From Trujillonella endophytica (lineage in GTDB: Bacteria > Actinomycetota > Actinomycetes > Mycobacteriales > Geodermatophilaceae), in the NCBI RefSeq assembly GCF_019799905.1, contig NZ_JABGCI010000004.1, forward strand, positions 338,201-402,200: 64,000 bases of DNA. Direction: 5' to 3'. Shown piece after piece: positions 7,272-16,743 of the stretch. The notes under the pieces are model-generated. The model was not told the origin of the DNA and did no database searches. It was given only the letters and a program-made list of their open reading frames with translations. A program made the translations under genes and the position numbers. Numbering within the stretch: position 1 is the stretch's first letter; each line of letters opens with the position of its first letter.

Positions 7272-10223
7272 TCACCCGACGACGAAGTTGACCAGCCGGC
7301 CCGGGACGGCGATCACGCGGCGCACGGTCCTGCCGTCGAGGTGGGCGACGATCTTGTCGTCGGCGCGGGCGGCGGCCTCGAGGGCGGTGGCGTCCGCGTC
7401 GGCCGGCACGGTCACCTGGGCGCGCACCTTGCCGTTGACCTGGACGGCGACCTCCACGGTGTCCTCGACCAGCCAACGCTCGTCGGCGACCGGGAAGGGC
7501 GCCCACGCCGACGACTCGGAGTGGCCCAGCCGCGACCACAGCTCCTCGGCGAGGTGCGGGGCCAGCGGCGCCACCAGCAGCACCAGCGGCTCGGCCACCG
7601 ACCGCGGCACCGGCCGGTCGGCGCCGTAGGCCTGGGTCAGCGCGTTGGTCAGCTCGGTGATCCGGGCGATGGCGATGTTGAAGCGCAGCGTGTCCATGCC
7701 GTCGCGGACGCCGGCGATGGCCCGGTGCAGCGCGCGCAGGGTGTCCTCGTCGGGCGCGACGTCGTCGGACGCGCGGACCGCGCCGGTCTCCTCGTCGACC
7801 ACCACGCGCCAGATCCGCTGCAGCAGCCGCTGCGAGCCGACGACGGCCTTGGTCTCCCACGGCCGCGACTGCTCCAGGGGACCGGTCGACATCTCGTACA
7901 CCCGGAAGGTGTCCGCGCCGTACGCGCCGATCATCTCGTCGGGCGTGACCATGTTCTTCAGGCTCTTGCCGATCTTCCCGTACTCCCGGTTGACCGGCTT
8001 GCCCTCGTACAGGAACTGCCCGTCGGACTCCACGACCTCGGCGGCGGGCACGTAGAAGCCGCGCTCGTCGGTGTAGGCGTACGCCGAGATGTAGCCCTGG
8101 TTCACCAGCCGGCGGAACGGCTCCTCGCTGGACACGTAGCCCAGGTCGAACAGCACCTTGTGCCAGAAGCGGGCGTACAGCAGGTGCAGCACCGCGTGCT
8201 CGACGCCGCCGACGTACAGGTCCACGCCCCCGACGTCGCCGGGCTCGCGCGGGCCCATCCAGTACCGCTCCAGCTCGGGGTCGACCATCTGCGTGTCGTC
8301 GCCCGGGTCCAGGTAGCGCAGGTAGTACCAGCACGAGCCGGCCCAGTTGGGCATCGTGTTGGTCTCGCGGCGGTACTGCTTCGGGCCGTCGCCCAGGTCG
8401 AGGGTGACCGTCGTCCACTCGGTGGCCCGCGACAGCGGCGGCTCGGGCGCGGAGTCGGCGTCGTCGTCGGAGAACGTCTTGGGCGAGTAGTCGTCGACCT
8501 CGGGCAGCAGCACCGGGAGCATCGACTCCGGCACGGCGCGCGGGGTGCCGTCCTCGCCGTACACGATCGGGAAGGGCTCACCCCAGTAGCGCTGCCGGCT
8601 GAACAGCCAGTCGCGCAGCTTGTACGTGGTCGTCGCCTCGCCGTGTCCCCTCGCCACCAGCCAGTCGGTGATCCGCCCGATCGCCGTCGCCTTGTCCAGG
8701 CCGTCCAGCGAGACCTCGTCGTTCGACGAGTTGATCATCTGCCCGGCGCCGGTCCACGCCCCGCCGTCCCAGTCGGCCGGCGGCTGCACGGTGCGCACGT
8801 GCGGCAGGCCGAAGGCCTCGGCGAAGTCCCAGTCGCGGGCGTCCTCGGCGGGCACGGCCATGATCGCGCCGGTGCCGTAGCCGGTCAGCACGTAGTCGGC
8901 GATGAAGACGGGCAGCTCGCGGCCGTTCACCGGGTTGACGGCGGTGACCCCGAGCCAGACGCCGGTCTTCTCCCGCGCCTCGTTCTGCCGGTCCAGCTCC
9001 GAGCGCCGCGACGCCTGCCGCTGGTACTCCCGGACCGCCCCGGCCGGGGTCGCCGCGCCACCGGTCCAGCGGGGGTCGGTGCCGTCGGGCCACGACGAGG
9101 CGGTCAGCGTCTCGACCAGCGGGTGCTCCGGCGCCAGGACGACGTACGTGGCGCCGAACAGGGTGTCGGGCCGGGTGGTGAAGACCTCGATCGACTGGTC
9201 CGCACACGCGAAGCGGATCCGCGCGCCGGTCGACCGGCCGATCCAGTTGCGCTGCATCTGCTTGAGCGAGTCCGACCAGTCCAGCCGGTCCAGGTCGGCC
9301 AGCAGCCGCTCCGCGTAGGCGGTGATCCGCATCATCCACTGGGTCAGCGGACGCCGGAACACCGGGAAGTTGCCCCGCTCGGAGCGCCCGTCGGGGGTGA
9401 CCTCCTCGTTGGACAGCACCGTGCCCAGGCCGGGGCACCAGTTGACCGGCGCCTCGTGCAGGTAGGCCAGGCGGTGCGCGTCGGCGACCCGCTTCCGCTC
9501 CTCCTCGGACAGCTCGGCCCACGGCCGCTCGGAGGGGTTGGTGCCCGGCGCGGGCTCGCGGGTGCCGGCGTCCAGCTCGGCGACCAGCTCGGCGATCCGC
9601 CGGGCCTTCCCGGCGTCGACGTCGAACCAGGACCCGAAGATCTGCAGGAAGATCCACTGGGTCCACTTGTAGTAGCCCGGGTCGATCGTGGCGAAGCTGC
9701 GGCGGTCGTCGTGGTCGACGCCCAGCCGGCGCAGCTGCGCCCGGATCGCGGCGATGTTGGCCTCGGTCGTGATCCTGGGGTGCTGCCCGGTCTGGACGGC
9801 GAACTGCTCGGCGGGCAGGCCGAAGGCGTCGTAGCCCATCGGGTGCAGCACGTTGTCGCCGTCCATCCGGCGGAACCGGCTGGTGACGTCGGTGCCCAGG
9901 TAGCCCAGCGGGTGCCCGACGTGCAGGCCGGCGCCCGAGGGGTACGGGAACATGTCCATCGCGAAGTACTTGCGCCGGTCGGCGACCCGCTCGAAGCCCG
10001 CGGACAGCCGCCCGGTCGGGTTCGGGGTGTGGAACGTCCCCTCGGCCTCCCACCGGTCCTGCCACGAGAGCTCGATCTCCTGCGCCAGGGCCGGGGTGTA
10101 CCGGTGCGGGGGCACACCGTCGCCGGTCGGCTCGGTGCTGGCAGCGCCGCTGGGGCTGCTGGCCGTCTGGCTCATCGTCGGTGCTCCGGTCTCGGGTGCT
10201 GGGGCGCGAACGGGGGCGGACAT
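7272..10223 (-). CDS. leuS: Leucyl-tRNA synthetase
   Basis: 983 residues; class Ia synthetase charging tRNA-Leu. The HIGH motif appears as [15 protein letters not shown] (about 93-107), followed by FGLPAEQFA. The editing domain has [20 protein letters not shown] (about 349-368). The tRNA-synthesis core has [11 protein letters not shown], the KMSKS motif appears in the actinobacterial form [15 protein letters not shown], and the C-terminal [14 protein letters not shown] block is present. Two starts are possible: the ATG at 10223, which directly follows a hairpin with GAGGGG, and an ATG 16 codons downstream (MSQTASS). The first has the better ribosome site, although it lies inside the candidate attenuator. 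The poorly conserved N-terminal 40 residues do not decide the matter. Confidence 0.96.
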   Translation of the reverse strand: MSAPVRAPAPETGAPTMSQTASSPSGAASTEPTGDGVPPHRYTPALAQEIELSWQDRWEAEGTFHTPNPTGRLSAGFERVADRRKYFAMDMFPYPSGAGLHVGHPLGYLGTDVTSRFRRMDGDNVLHPMGYDAFGLPAEQFAVQTGQHPRITTEANIAAIRAQLRRLGVDHDDRRSFATIDPGYYKWTQWIFLQIFGSWFDVDAGKARRIAELVAELDAGTREPAPGTNPSERPWAELSEEERKRVADAHRLAYLHEAPVNWCPGLGTVLSNEEVTPDGRSERGNFPVFRRPLTQWMMRITAYAERLLADLDRLDWSDSLKQMQRNWIGRSTGARIRFACADQSIEVFTTRPDTLFGATYVVLAPEHPLVETLTASSWPDGTDPRWTGGAATPAGAVREYQRQASRRSELDRQNEAREKTGVWLGVTAVNPVNGRELPVFIADYVLTGYGTGAIMAVPAEDARDWDFAEAFGLPHVRTVQPPADWDGGAWTGAGQMINSSNDEVSLDGLDKATAIGRITDWLVARGHGEATTTYKLRDWLFSRQRYWGEPFPIVYGEDGTPRAVPESMLPVLLPEVDDYSPKTFSDDDADSAPEPPLSRATEWTTVTLDLGDGPKQYRRETNTMPNWAGSCWYYLRYLDPGDDTQMVDPELERYWMGPREPGDVGGVDLYVGGVEHAVLHLLYARFWHKVLFDLGYVSSEEPFRRLVNQGYISAYAYTDERGFYVPAAEVVESDGQFLYEGKPVNREYGKIGKSLKNMVTPDEMIGAYGADTFRVYEMSTGPLEQSRPWETKAVVGSQRLLQRIWRVVVDEETGAVRASDDVAPDEDTLRALHRAIAGVRDGMDTLRFNIAIARITELTNALTQAYGADRPVPRSVAEPLVLLVAPLAPHLAEELWSRLGHSESSAWAPFPVADERWLVEDTVEVAVQVNGKVRAQVTVPADADATALEAAARADDKIVAHLDGRTVRRVIAVPGRLVNFVVG

Positions 10224-10311
10224 GAAAAGACCCCTCGCACAGGAGGGGTCGCCGCGCTGTCCTCGCAGGTGGGGGTCAGCGCGGCCGGGGAAGGAGGGAC
10301 CGCCCGATCAC
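10224..10311 (-). promoter_or_regulatory. Candidate leucine leader peptide and transcription attenuator for leuS
   Basis: On the minus strand, a GTG at 10311 opens an 11-codon frame reading [11 protein letters not shown] and ending with TGA at 10278-10276; two adjacent Leu codons (CTC CTT) lie at 10296-10291. The peptide's end enters hairpin 1 (GCCGCGCTG 10284-10276 with CAGCGCGGC 10259-10251). Immediately after comes a terminator: GACCCCTC 10250-10243, loop CTGTGC, GAGGGGTC 10236-10229, then TTTTC and the leuS ATG. This is the classic layout of ribosome-mediated attenuation. The terminator's 3' arm also holds the leuS Shine-Dalgarno, so it could block translation too. Weak points: the leader GTG has a poorly spaced ribosome site, and I see no clear antiterminator pairing by eye. 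Confidence 0.55.
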
Positions 10312-10401
10312 CGCTCCACTCTACCGCCGGGGACGGCCGGCCCCTGTGGGTTCCCGGGCGGGCCGGCGGTCCGGGTGCCCGGACCGCCGGCCCCGGGTGG
10401 C

Positions 10402-11340
10402 TCAGGCCAGCTGCGGTGCCACCTCGGCGGCCACCAGGTCGAGGTGGTCGAGGTCGGCGAGGTCGAGGACCTGCAGGTAGACGCGGGTGGCTCCGGCCTC
10501 GGCGTAGCGGCCGAGGGTGTCGACGGCCTCGGCCGGCGTCCCGGCGACGCCGTTCTCGCGCAGCTCGTCGACCTCGCGGCCGATCGCCGCGGCCCGGCGG
10601 GCGAGCTCGGCGTCGTCCCGGCCGACGCAGAGCACCAGGGCCGAGCTGTAGGTCATCGACCCCGGGTCCCGGCCCGCCTCGTCGCAGGCCGACCGGACCC
10701 CCGCGAACAGCCGCGCGTTCTCCGCGGCGGACAGGAACGGCACGTTGAACTCCTGCGCGTACCGGGCCGCCAGTCGCGGGGTGCGCCGGGCGCCCCGACC
10801 GCCGACCAGGACCGGGATGCCGCCCGGCTGCGCCGGCTTGGGCAGCGCCGGGGACCCGGTGAGCCGGTAGTGCGCGCCGGCGAAGTCGAAGGTCTCGCCG
10901 GGTGGCGTCGCCCACAGGCCCGTGACGACGGCGAGCTGCTCCTCGTACCGGTCGAAGCGCTCGCCGAGCTCCGGGAACGGGATGCCGTAGGCCTCGTGCT
11001 CGGCCTCGAACCACCCCGAGCCGATGCCCAGCTCCACTCGCCCGCCGCTCATCTGGTCCACCTGCGCCACCGAGATCGCCAGCGGCCCGGGCAGCCGGAA
11101 GGTGGCGGCCGTCATGAGCGTGCCGAGCCGGATCCGGCTGGTCTCGCGGGCCAGACCGGCCAGGGTCACCCACGCGTCGGTGGGCCCGGGGAGGCCGTCG
11201 CCGCCCATGGCGAGGTAGTGGTCGGAGCGGAAGAACGCGTCGTAGCCGGTCTCCTCGGCCCGCCGGGCCACCGCGAGGAGGTCGTCGTAGGTCGCGCCCT
11301 GCTGGGGTTCGGTGAAGATCCGGAGCTGCACGGCGGGCAC
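10402..11340 (-). CDS. LLM-class F420-dependent oxidoreductase
   Basis: 312 residues, GTG start. A bacterial luciferase-like TIM barrel: DLLAVARRAEETGYDAFFRSDHYL near 20-43, LGTLMTAATFRLPGPLAISVAQVDQMSGGRVELGIGSGWFEAEH near 73-115, and PVLVGGRGARRTPRLAARYAQEFNVP near 173-198. These match the subgroup that uses reduced F420 rather than FMNH2; the final assignment of cofactor is inference from subgroup patterns. Probable cytoplasmic hydride-transfer enzyme of unknown substrate. It is transcribed in the same direction as leuS, ahead of its leader, and separated from it by about 90 bp. Confidence 0.85.
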   Translation of the reverse strand: MPAVQLRIFTEPQQGATYDDLLAVARRAEETGYDAFFRSDHYLAMGGDGLPGPTDAWVTLAGLARETSRIRLGTLMTAATFRLPGPLAISVAQVDQMSGGRVELGIGSGWFEAEHEAYGIPFPELGERFDRYEEQLAVVTGLWATPPGETFDFAGAHYRLTGSPALPKPAQPGGIPVLVGGRGARRTPRLAARYAQEFNVPFLSAAENARLFAGVRSACDEAGRDPGSMTYSSALVLCVGRDDAELARRAAAIGREVDELRENGVAGTPAEAVDTLGRYAEAGATRVYLQVLDLADLDHLDLVAAEVAPQLA

Positions 11341-11447
11341 GCTAACCGGCGCCGCTCTCCCGCCGCCGGACCGGGAGCCCTCGGGGTGTGCTCGCCGGAC
11401 GATGCGGGCAGGATGGCGGCGAGTCGATCTACGTGGAGGTACATCCC

Positions 11448-12572
11448 GTGTTCCGCAAGAAGACCAGAGGTCAGGTCATCGCAGCCGAGCTCCAGGAGGG
11501 GTTCAGCCACATCGGGACGGCGATGACCGAGGCCGGTCGTGCGGCCGCCGACGAGCTGGCTCCGCGGATCGCGGCCGCCCGTGACGCCGCCGGTCCCGCG
11601 CTCGGTGCCGCCCAGCTCGCCGTGGCCCCCAAGGTCGCCGCCGCCGTGGCCGTGGCCGCCCCCGCCGTCAGCTCGGCCCGCGACGCGATCAGCCCGCGCG
11701 TCGAGGCCGCGCAGAAGACCCTCGGCCCGAAGGTGGAGGCCGCTCGCGAGGCCGCCGACGCCCGGCTCGTCGCCGCGGTCGAGGCCCTCAGCCCGCGGGT
11801 GCAGGCCGCCCGGGCGAGCGCCGGCCCGGCCCTCACCGGCGCCGTCGCCGCCACCTCCGCGGCGGCCTCCCGGGCAGCAGCCGACCTGGCGCCGCGCGTC
11901 GAGGCCGCGCAGAAGACGCTCGCGGCGGAGGTCCTGCCCCGTGTGGTGGCCGCGCGCGAGGCCGTCGTCCCCGCGCTGGAGAACGCGCGCGGCTCGCTGA
12001 CTGCGGGCGTCGAGAACGCCCTGAGCGAGCTGGAGGCCCGCCGCGAGGACCTCGTCGGAGCCGCCGGCAGGACCACGAGGAAGGCCACGACGAAGGCGCA
12101 GCGGAAGGCCGCCAAGCAGGCGGCCAAGGCGAAGGCGGCCAAGGCGTCGGCCAAGGCGTCGGCGAGGGCCCGGCGGGGTATCCCTCTGGAGCGCGAGCCG
12201 CGGCGGTGGCCGTGGCTGGCGCTGTTCGCGGCGGTCGGCGCCGTGGCGTTCGCGGTGCTCCGCCGCCGCAACGACTCCGACGCCTGGACACCCGCGCCGA
12301 CCGGCGACGGGCCCGTCCCGAGCTACCGAGAGGACCCCGTGCCCAGCTCTCCCAGCAACAACGACTCCGGCAAGACCGTGTCCAGCGCGACGTGGGAGTC
12401 CGGCGACTCCGCACCGGCCGAGTCCGACATGGGCATCCGCGACGCGCAGATGGTCGACTCCGACGGGCCGACCGACCCGGTCGACCCGAAGAACAACCCC
12501 CAGCCGTTCACCAGTGGCGGCAGCGAGGACCCCGGCCCGACCGCCGGCCCCGCCGGTTCCGGGCAGGCCTGA
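11448..12572 (+). CDS. Ala-rich repeat-helix protein with a histone-H1-like basic segment and one TM helix
   Basis: 374 residues from a GTG at 11448, with GGAGG eight bases upstream. Residues about 20-220 are a run of amphipathic Ala-rich helices with imperfect repeats such as SPRVEAAQKTLGPKVEAARE and APRVEAAQKTLAAEVLPRVV, an apolipoprotein- or coiled-coil-like pattern. Residues about 220-245 are a Lys/Ala tract (KAQRKAAKQAAKAKAAKASA) resembling the tail of histone H1-like proteins. A single TM helix follows (WPWLALFAAVGAVAFAVL), then an acidic, Pro/Ser-rich tail. Similar proteins in actinomycetes are annotated only as hypothetical. The basic stretch directly before the TM segment could bind acidic lipid, cell-wall polymer or DNA; that is speculation. 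Confidence 0.75.
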   Translation: MFRKKTRGQVIAAELQEGFSHIGTAMTEAGRAAADELAPRIAAARDAAGPALGAAQLAVAPKVAAAVAVAAPAVSSARDAISPRVEAAQKTLGPKVEAAREAADARLVAAVEALSPRVQAARASAGPALTGAVAATSAAASRAAADLAPRVEAAQKTLAAEVLPRVVAAREAVVPALENARGSLTAGVENALSELEARREDLVGAAGRTTRKATTKAQRKAAKQAAKAKAAKASAKASARARRGIPLEREPRRWPWLALFAAVGAVAFAVLRRRNDSDAWTPAPTGDGPVPSYREDPVPSSPSNNDSGKTVSSATWESGDSAPAESDMGIRDAQMVDSDGPTDPVDPKNNPQPFTSGGSEDPGPTAGPAGSGQA

Positions 12573-12592
12573 CCGCCGCCGAGACCTCGCAC

Positions 12593-12631
12593 ACACCGCC
12601 CCCGCTGCCGCTCCGGCAGCGGGGGCGGTGT
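12593..12631 (+). terminator. 18-bp perfect hairpin, terminator
   Basis: The arms 12593-12610 and 12614-12631 are fully complementary around a 3-base loop (ctc). It lies 20 bases after the stop of the Ala-rich protein gene and before the lipA promoter. G/C-rich stem with only a weak T-rich tail, as is usual in this kind of genome. Confidence 0.85.
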
Positions 12632-12644
12632 CGTTCCGCGGGCG

Positions 12645-12650
12645 TACCGT
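12645..12650 (+). promoter_or_regulatory. Candidate -10 element of a leaderless promoter (lipA)
   Basis: TACCGT ends six bases before the lipA ATG at 12657. The six bases between, GAGGTC, could also serve as a weak ribosome site. Confidence 0.45.
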
Positions 12651-12656
12651 GAGGTC

Positions 12657-13625
12657 ATGAGCGAGACGGCGGCTCCCGGAGGCACCACCCAGGTCGAGCC
12701 CGCCGGCCGCAGGCTGTTGCGCCTCGAGGTCCGCAACGCCCAGGTGCCGATCGAGCGCAAGCCCGAGTGGATCAAGACGCGGCTGAAGACCGGCCCCGAG
12801 TACACCGAGCTCAAGGCGCTGGTCCGCCGCGAGGGCCTGCACACGGTGTGCGAGGAGGCCGGCTGCCCCAACATCTACGAGTGCTGGGAGGACCGCGAGG
12901 CCACCTTCCTCATCGGGGGCGACCAGTGCACCCGGCGCTGCGACTTCTGCCAGATCGACACCGGCAAGCCCGCCGAGCTCGACACCGACGAGCCTCGCCG
13001 GGTCGCCGAGAGCGTCGCGGCGATGCAGCTGCGGTACGCCACGGTCACCGGGGTCGCGCGCGACGACCTGCCCGACGGCGGCGCCTGGCTGTACGCCGAG
13101 ACCGTGCGCCAGATCCACGCCGCCGTCCCCGGCTGCGGCGTCGAGCTGCTGATCCCGGACTTCACCGCCGACCCCGCCCAGCTGGCCGAGGTCTTCTCCT
13201 CCCGCCCCGAGGTGCTGGCGCACAACGTCGAGACCGTGCCGCGCATCTTCAAGCGGATCCGGCCCGGCTTCCGCTTCGAGCGCTCGCTGGCCGTGATCAC
13301 CGCCGCCCGCGAGGCCGGCCTGGTCACCAAGTCGAACCTCATCCTGGGCATGGGCGAGGAGCCGCACGAGGTCGTCGAGACGATGCAGGCGCTGCACGAC
13401 GCCGGCTGCGACCTGCTCACGATCACGCAGTACCTGCGCCCGACGCCGCGACACCACCCCGTCGTCCGCTGGGTGAAGCCCGACGAGTTCGTGGGCTTCC
13501 AGGCCGAGGCCGAGCGGATCGGCTTCCCGGGCGTCCTCGCCGGTCCGCTGGTGCGCAGCTCCTACCGCGCCGGCCGGCTGTACCAGCAGGCGGTCGAGGC
13601 CCGGGGCCTGACCCGCCAGGGGTGA
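12657..13625 (+). CDS. lipA: Lipoyl synthase LipA
   Basis: 322 residues, normal length. A radical-SAM enzyme that inserts two sulfurs into protein-bound octanoyl groups, completing the LipB product. The auxiliary 4Fe-4S cluster ligands are in [12 protein letters not shown] (about 65-76), and the radical-SAM cluster ligands are in CTRRCDFC (about 92-99). [34 protein letters not shown] and [15 protein letters not shown] are further LipA blocks, and RSSYRAG near the end contributes the conserved Ser ligand. The start is supported by a nearby -10 box. DUF4191 and RDD genes follow, the conserved actinobacterial order leading to glnA. Confidence 0.98.
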   Translation: MSETAAPGGTTQVEPAGRRLLRLEVRNAQVPIERKPEWIKTRLKTGPEYTELKALVRREGLHTVCEEAGCPNIYECWEDREATFLIGGDQCTRRCDFCQIDTGKPAELDTDEPRRVAESVAAMQLRYATVTGVARDDLPDGGAWLYAETVRQIHAAVPGCGVELLIPDFTADPAQLAEVFSSRPEVLAHNVETVPRIFKRIRPGFRFERSLAVITAAREAGLVTKSNLILGMGEEPHEVVETMQALHDAGCDLLTITQYLRPTPRHHPVVRWVKPDEFVGFQAEAERIGFPGVLAGPLVRSSYRAGRLYQQAVEARGLTRQG

Positions 13626-13664
13626 ACCCGGGCGTCGTCGTCCTGGCAGGACCCGGCGCGGCCC

Positions 13665-13670
13665 TATCCT
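13665..13670 (+). promoter_or_regulatory. Candidate -10 element of a leaderless promoter (DUF4191 gene)
   Basis: TATCCT followed by six G/C bases and then the ATG at 13677. This is the best consensus match among the leaderless-type promoters seen in the window. Confidence 0.55.
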
Positions 13671-13676
13671 GGGGGC

Positions 13677-14546
13677 ATGGCACGCAGCAAGCCCACGGAC
13701 TCCCCCGCCCCCACCGGCAAGGCCGGGCGGGCACCCGGCTCCGGGAGTCGTGGCCGGGGAGCCGCACCCGCCGGCGCCACCGCCTCGGGACTGGGGACGA
13801 CGACCCCCACCGGTAAGCCGGCCAAGCCCCCGAAGCTCGGCAAGGACGGCAAGCCCAAGGTCGGCCGGATGGCCAAGCTGCGCAACAACGCCCGCATGAT
13901 GAAGCAGGCGTACTCGCTCACCTACAAGAACGACCCCAGGCTCCCCTGGCTGATGCTCATCGCCTTCGTGGTCGTCGCCGGTCTGGTCGAGCTCATCGGG
14001 ATCCTGTTCAGCATCCCGATCATCATGATCTTCCCCGCCGTCGTGTCCGGCCTGCTCGCCGCGCTGATCGTCTTCGGCCGGCGGGCGCAGGGCTCGGCGT
14101 ACCGGCAGGTGGAGGGCCAGCCCGGCGCCGCGGCCTGGGTGCTCGAGGGCATGCGCGGCGACTGGCGGGTGACCTCCGGCGTCGCCGGCACCACGCAGCT
14201 CGACGCGGTCCACCGGGTGCTCGGCCGGCCGGGCATCATCCTGGTCGCCGAGGGCGTGCCCACCCGGATCCGCCCGCTGCTCGCGCAGGAGAAGAAGAAG
14301 CTCGCCCGCGTCGTCGGCGACACCCCGATCTACGACATCACCGTCGGCGACGACGAGGGCCAGGTGCCGCTGAAGAAGCTCAGCGCGCACGTCATGAAGC
14401 TGCCCCGCAACCTCAGCGCCGCCGAGGTCAACGCCCTGGCCCGCCGGATGAGCGCCCTCGGCGGCCCGAAGATGCCGGTGCCCGGCGGCCCGCTGCCCGG
14501 CGGCCGGCAGATGTCGGTCAGCCAGCGCCAGGTCCGCCGCAGGTAG
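13677..14546 (+). CDS. DUF4191 integral membrane protein
   Basis: 289 residues. A disordered Pro/Gly/Lys-rich N-terminal 60 residues is followed by RMMKQAYSLTYKNDPRLPWLML, two close TM helices (LIAFVVVAGLVELIGILFSI and MIFPAVVSGLLAALIVFG) with a short hairpin, and a conserved cytoplasmic domain. That domain has YRQVEGQPGAAAWVLEGMRG, GRPGIILVAEG and the Lys-rich VPLKKLSAHVMKLPRNL. This is the DUF4191 family, of unknown function, found between lipA and glnA across actinobacteria. Its context does not reveal its role. Confidence 0.92.
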   Translation: MARSKPTDSPAPTGKAGRAPGSGSRGRGAAPAGATASGLGTTTPTGKPAKPPKLGKDGKPKVGRMAKLRNNARMMKQAYSLTYKNDPRLPWLMLIAFVVVAGLVELIGILFSIPIIMIFPAVVSGLLAALIVFGRRAQGSAYRQVEGQPGAAAWVLEGMRGDWRVTSGVAGTTQLDAVHRVLGRPGIILVAEGVPTRIRPLLAQEKKKLARVVGDTPIYDITVGDDEGQVPLKKLSAHVMKLPRNLSAAEVNALARRMSALGGPKMPVPGGPLPGGRQMSVSQRQVRRR

Positions 14547-14564
14547 ACGGCGAGACGTCGAGAA

Positions 14565-14592
14565 GGCCCCGCACCCGGATGGGTGCGGGGCC
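14565..14592. terminator. 12-bp perfect hairpin between convergent genes
   Basis: ggccccgcaccc (14565-14576) pairs with gggtgcggggcc (14581-14592) around the loop ggat. It lies between the DUF4191 stop and the converging RDD gene and probably serves as the terminator for the DUF4191 transcript. Confidence 0.8.
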
Positions 14593-14693
14593 CTCGTCGG
14601 CTCGGGGCCCGACCCGCCGTCCGCGTCCTCCCTCACCGTGGGCCGTGCGGGAGGACGCGGCACGGTCAGGCGACCTGATCCCGGAGCTGCCGG

Positions 14694-15113
14694 CTACCGG
14701 TCCAGGACGACGGCGGTGTCGGTCAGGCGGTCGTGCAGGCCGCGGCCGTCGGCGTCGACCACCAGGGCCGGGACCAGCACGCACAGCAACGCGGTGCGGA
14801 CGACGGCCCGCCACCACGCCAGCCGCTCGCCGACCCGCGGGTGGGCCAGCCGCAGACCGACCAGGCGCATCCCCGGCGTCTGCCCGAAGAGCACCAGCGA
14901 GACGATCGTCAGCACGGCGAAGACCATCAGCGTCACGTAGGCCCGCCCGGGCCCGGCCACGACGACGGTGATCAGTCCGGCCCCGATCGCGTCGACCAGA
15001 TACGCCCGGACCCGGGCCCCGAAGCCGGCCAGCGATCCCGGGCCGTCGGCGGGCAGCCCCAGCGAGGCCCCGCGCCGGCGCTCCTGAGAGGGTGGCTGCG
15101 CATCCCTGACCAT
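14694..15113 (-). CDS. RDD family membrane protein
   Basis: 139 residues. The RDD signature is at the first helix (FGARVRAYLVDAIGAGLI; Arg and Asp conserved). A second TM segment (YVTLMVFAVLTIVSLVLF) precedes the family's GQTPGMRLVGLRLAHP loop, and a third follows. The C-terminal LHDRLTDTAVVL is the usual RDD ending. Function unknown; some members affect ion homeostasis. It is divergent from glnA and shares the upstream region holding the GlnR box. A TACGCT box seven bases before its ATG suggests a leaderless transcript (15126-15121 on the minus strand). Confidence 0.88.
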   Translation of the reverse strand: MVRDAQPPSQERRRGASLGLPADGPGSLAGFGARVRAYLVDAIGAGLITVVVAGPGRAYVTLMVFAVLTIVSLVLFGQTPGMRLVGLRLAHPRVGERLAWWRAVVRTALLCVLVPALVVDADGRGLHDRLTDTAVVLDR

Positions 15114-15192
15114 GACCGCCAGCGTAGGACCCCGCGGGTGCGGCCCTGCCGGGCGAGGAGATCGGACCCCGACGCGACACGCCGGGGCCGGT

Positions 15193-15208
15193 GTTACCGG
15201 TCCGAAAC
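15193..15208 (+). promoter_or_regulatory. GlnR-type binding box upstream of glnA
   Basis: GTTAC (15193-15197), six bases, GAAAC (15204-15208) matches the described actinobacterial GlnR half-site pair gTnAc-n6-GaAAc exactly. It is also embedded in a GGTGTT...AACACC inverted repeat. It lies about 75 bp upstream of the glnA start; TAGGTT near 15241 could be the -10 element. Nitrogen-dependent control of glnA is the expected role. Confidence 0.7.
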
Positions 15209-15280
15209 ACCGGAGACACCCCGGGGCAACTCCTCGCTCGTAGGTTCGCCACCGGCTGTTCGCCCACTCCCGGAGGATCG

Positions 15281-16717
15281 ATGTTCACCAGTCCCGACGA
15301 GGTCGCCGCCTACATCCGCGACAACGACGTCGAGTTCGTCGACGTGCGCTTCTGCGACCTGCCCGGCGTCATGCAGCACTTCACCATCCCTGCGTCGACG
15401 TTCGGCGAGGACACGTTCTCCGAGGGTCTGGGCTTCGACGGCTCCTCGATCCGTGGCTTCCAGGCCATCAACGAGTCCGACATGCTGCTGCTGCCCGACG
15501 CCAACAGCGCGTTCCTCGACCCGTTCCGCAAGCACAAGACGCTGAACGTCAACTTCTTCATCCACGACCCGATCACGCGCGAGGCCTACAGCCGCGACCC
15601 GCGGAACGTGGCCAAGAAGGCCGAGGCCTACCTGGCCAGCAGCGGCATCGCCGACACGGCGTACTTCGGCCCCGAGGCCGAGTTCTACGTCTTCGACTCG
15701 GTGCGGTTCGACACCGGCATCAACGAGGCCTATTACCACCTCGACTCGGTCGAGGGCTCCTGGAACACCGGCTCGCCGACCGGCGGGAACGGTGCCGGCC
15801 CCAACCTGGGCTACAAGGCCCGGATGAAGGGCGGCTACTTCCCGGTCGAGCCCTACGACCAGCAGAGCGACCTGCGCGCCGACATGATGGTCAACCTCGC
15901 GCGCGCCGGCCTGGAGCTCGAGCGCGGCCACCACGAGGTGGGCACCGGCGGACAGGCGGAGATCAACTACAAGTTCGACACGCTGCTGCGGTCGGCCGAC
16001 AGCCTGATGCTGTTCAAGTACATCATCAAGAACACCGCCTGGGCCCACGGCAAGACCGCCACCTTCATGCCCAAGCCGCTGTTCGGTGACAACGGCTCGG
16101 GCATGCACTGCCACCAGAGCCTGTGGAAGGACGGCGTGCCGCTCTTCCACGCCGAGACCGGCTACGCGGGGCTGTCGGACACCGCCCGCCACTACATCGG
16201 CGGCCTGCTGGCCCACGCCCCGTCGCTGCTGGCCTTCACCAACCCGACGGTCAACAGCTACCACCGCCTGGTGCCCGGCTACGAGGCCCCGATCAACCTC
16301 GTCTACTCGGCCCGCAACCGCTCGGCCTGCTGCCGCATCCCGATCTCGGGCGACAACCCCAAGGCCAAGCGCATCGAGTTCCGCGTGCCGGACCCGTCGG
16401 CCAACCCGTACCTCGCCTTCTCGGCGATGCTGATGGCCGGCCTCGACGGCGTGAAGAACAAGATCGAGCCGCCGGCCCCGGTCGACAAGGACCTCTACGA
16501 GCTGCCGCCCGAGGAGGCCCTGGGCATCGACAAGGTGCCCGCGTCGCTGGACGCCGTCCTCGACCGGCTCGAGGTCGACCACGACTACCTGATCGACGGC
16601 GGTGTCTTCACCCCCGACCTGATCGAGACGTGGATCGACTACAAGCGGGCGAACGAGATCGACCCGATCCGCCTCCGCCCGCACCCGCACGAGTTCGCGA
16701 TGTACTACGACATCTGA
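15281..16717 (+). CDS. glnA: Type I glutamine synthetase GlnA (adenylylatable)
   Basis: 478 residues; the main ammonia-assimilating glutamine synthetase, a dodecamer. I start at the ATG at 15281 ([20 protein letters not shown]) because CGGAGG stands just upstream. Motifs: [15 protein letters not shown] (about 50-64), metal and glutamate site [13 protein letters not shown] (about 128-140), ATP site [19 protein letters not shown] (about 258-276), and [16 protein letters not shown], whose Tyr is the adenylylation site targeted by GlnE. GlnE is encoded 17 kb downstream. The last 27 bases, including the stop, are the target of the integrated element, and insertion leaves the protein sequence intact. 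Its original terminator is now at 22.74 kb. Confidence 0.98.
   Translation: MFTSPDEVAAYIRDNDVEFVDVRFCDLPGVMQHFTIPASTFGEDTFSEGLGFDGSSIRGFQAINESDMLLLPDANSAFLDPFRKHKTLNVNFFIHDPITREAYSRDPRNVAKKAEAYLASSGIADTAYFGPEAEFYVFDSVRFDTGINEAYYHLDSVEGSWNTGSPTGGNGAGPNLGYKARMKGGYFPVEPYDQQSDLRADMMVNLARAGLELERGHHEVGTGGQAEINYKFDTLLRSADSLMLFKYIIKNTAWAHGKTATFMPKPLFGDNGSGMHCHQSLWKDGVPLFHAETGYAGLSDTARHYIGGLLAHAPSLLAFTNPTVNSYHRLVPGYEAPINLVYSARNRSACCRIPISGDNPKAKRIEFRVPDPSANPYLAFSAMLMAGLDGVKNKIEPPAPVDKDLYELPPEEALGIDKVPASLDAVLDRLEVDHDYLIDGGVFTPDLIETWIDYKRANEIDPIRLRPHPHEFAMYYDI
16691..16717. repeat. attL: 27-bp direct repeat at the glnA 3' end
   Basis: The final 27 bases of glnA (gagttcgcgatgtactacga and the next seven, ending in the TGA) are repeated without mismatch at 22687-22713. 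One mismatch outward the identity continues for a few bases. This is the left junction of the integrated element. Confidence 0.92.
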
Positions 16718-16743
16718 CCCTCACAAGCCGCTGACCAGCGTAT

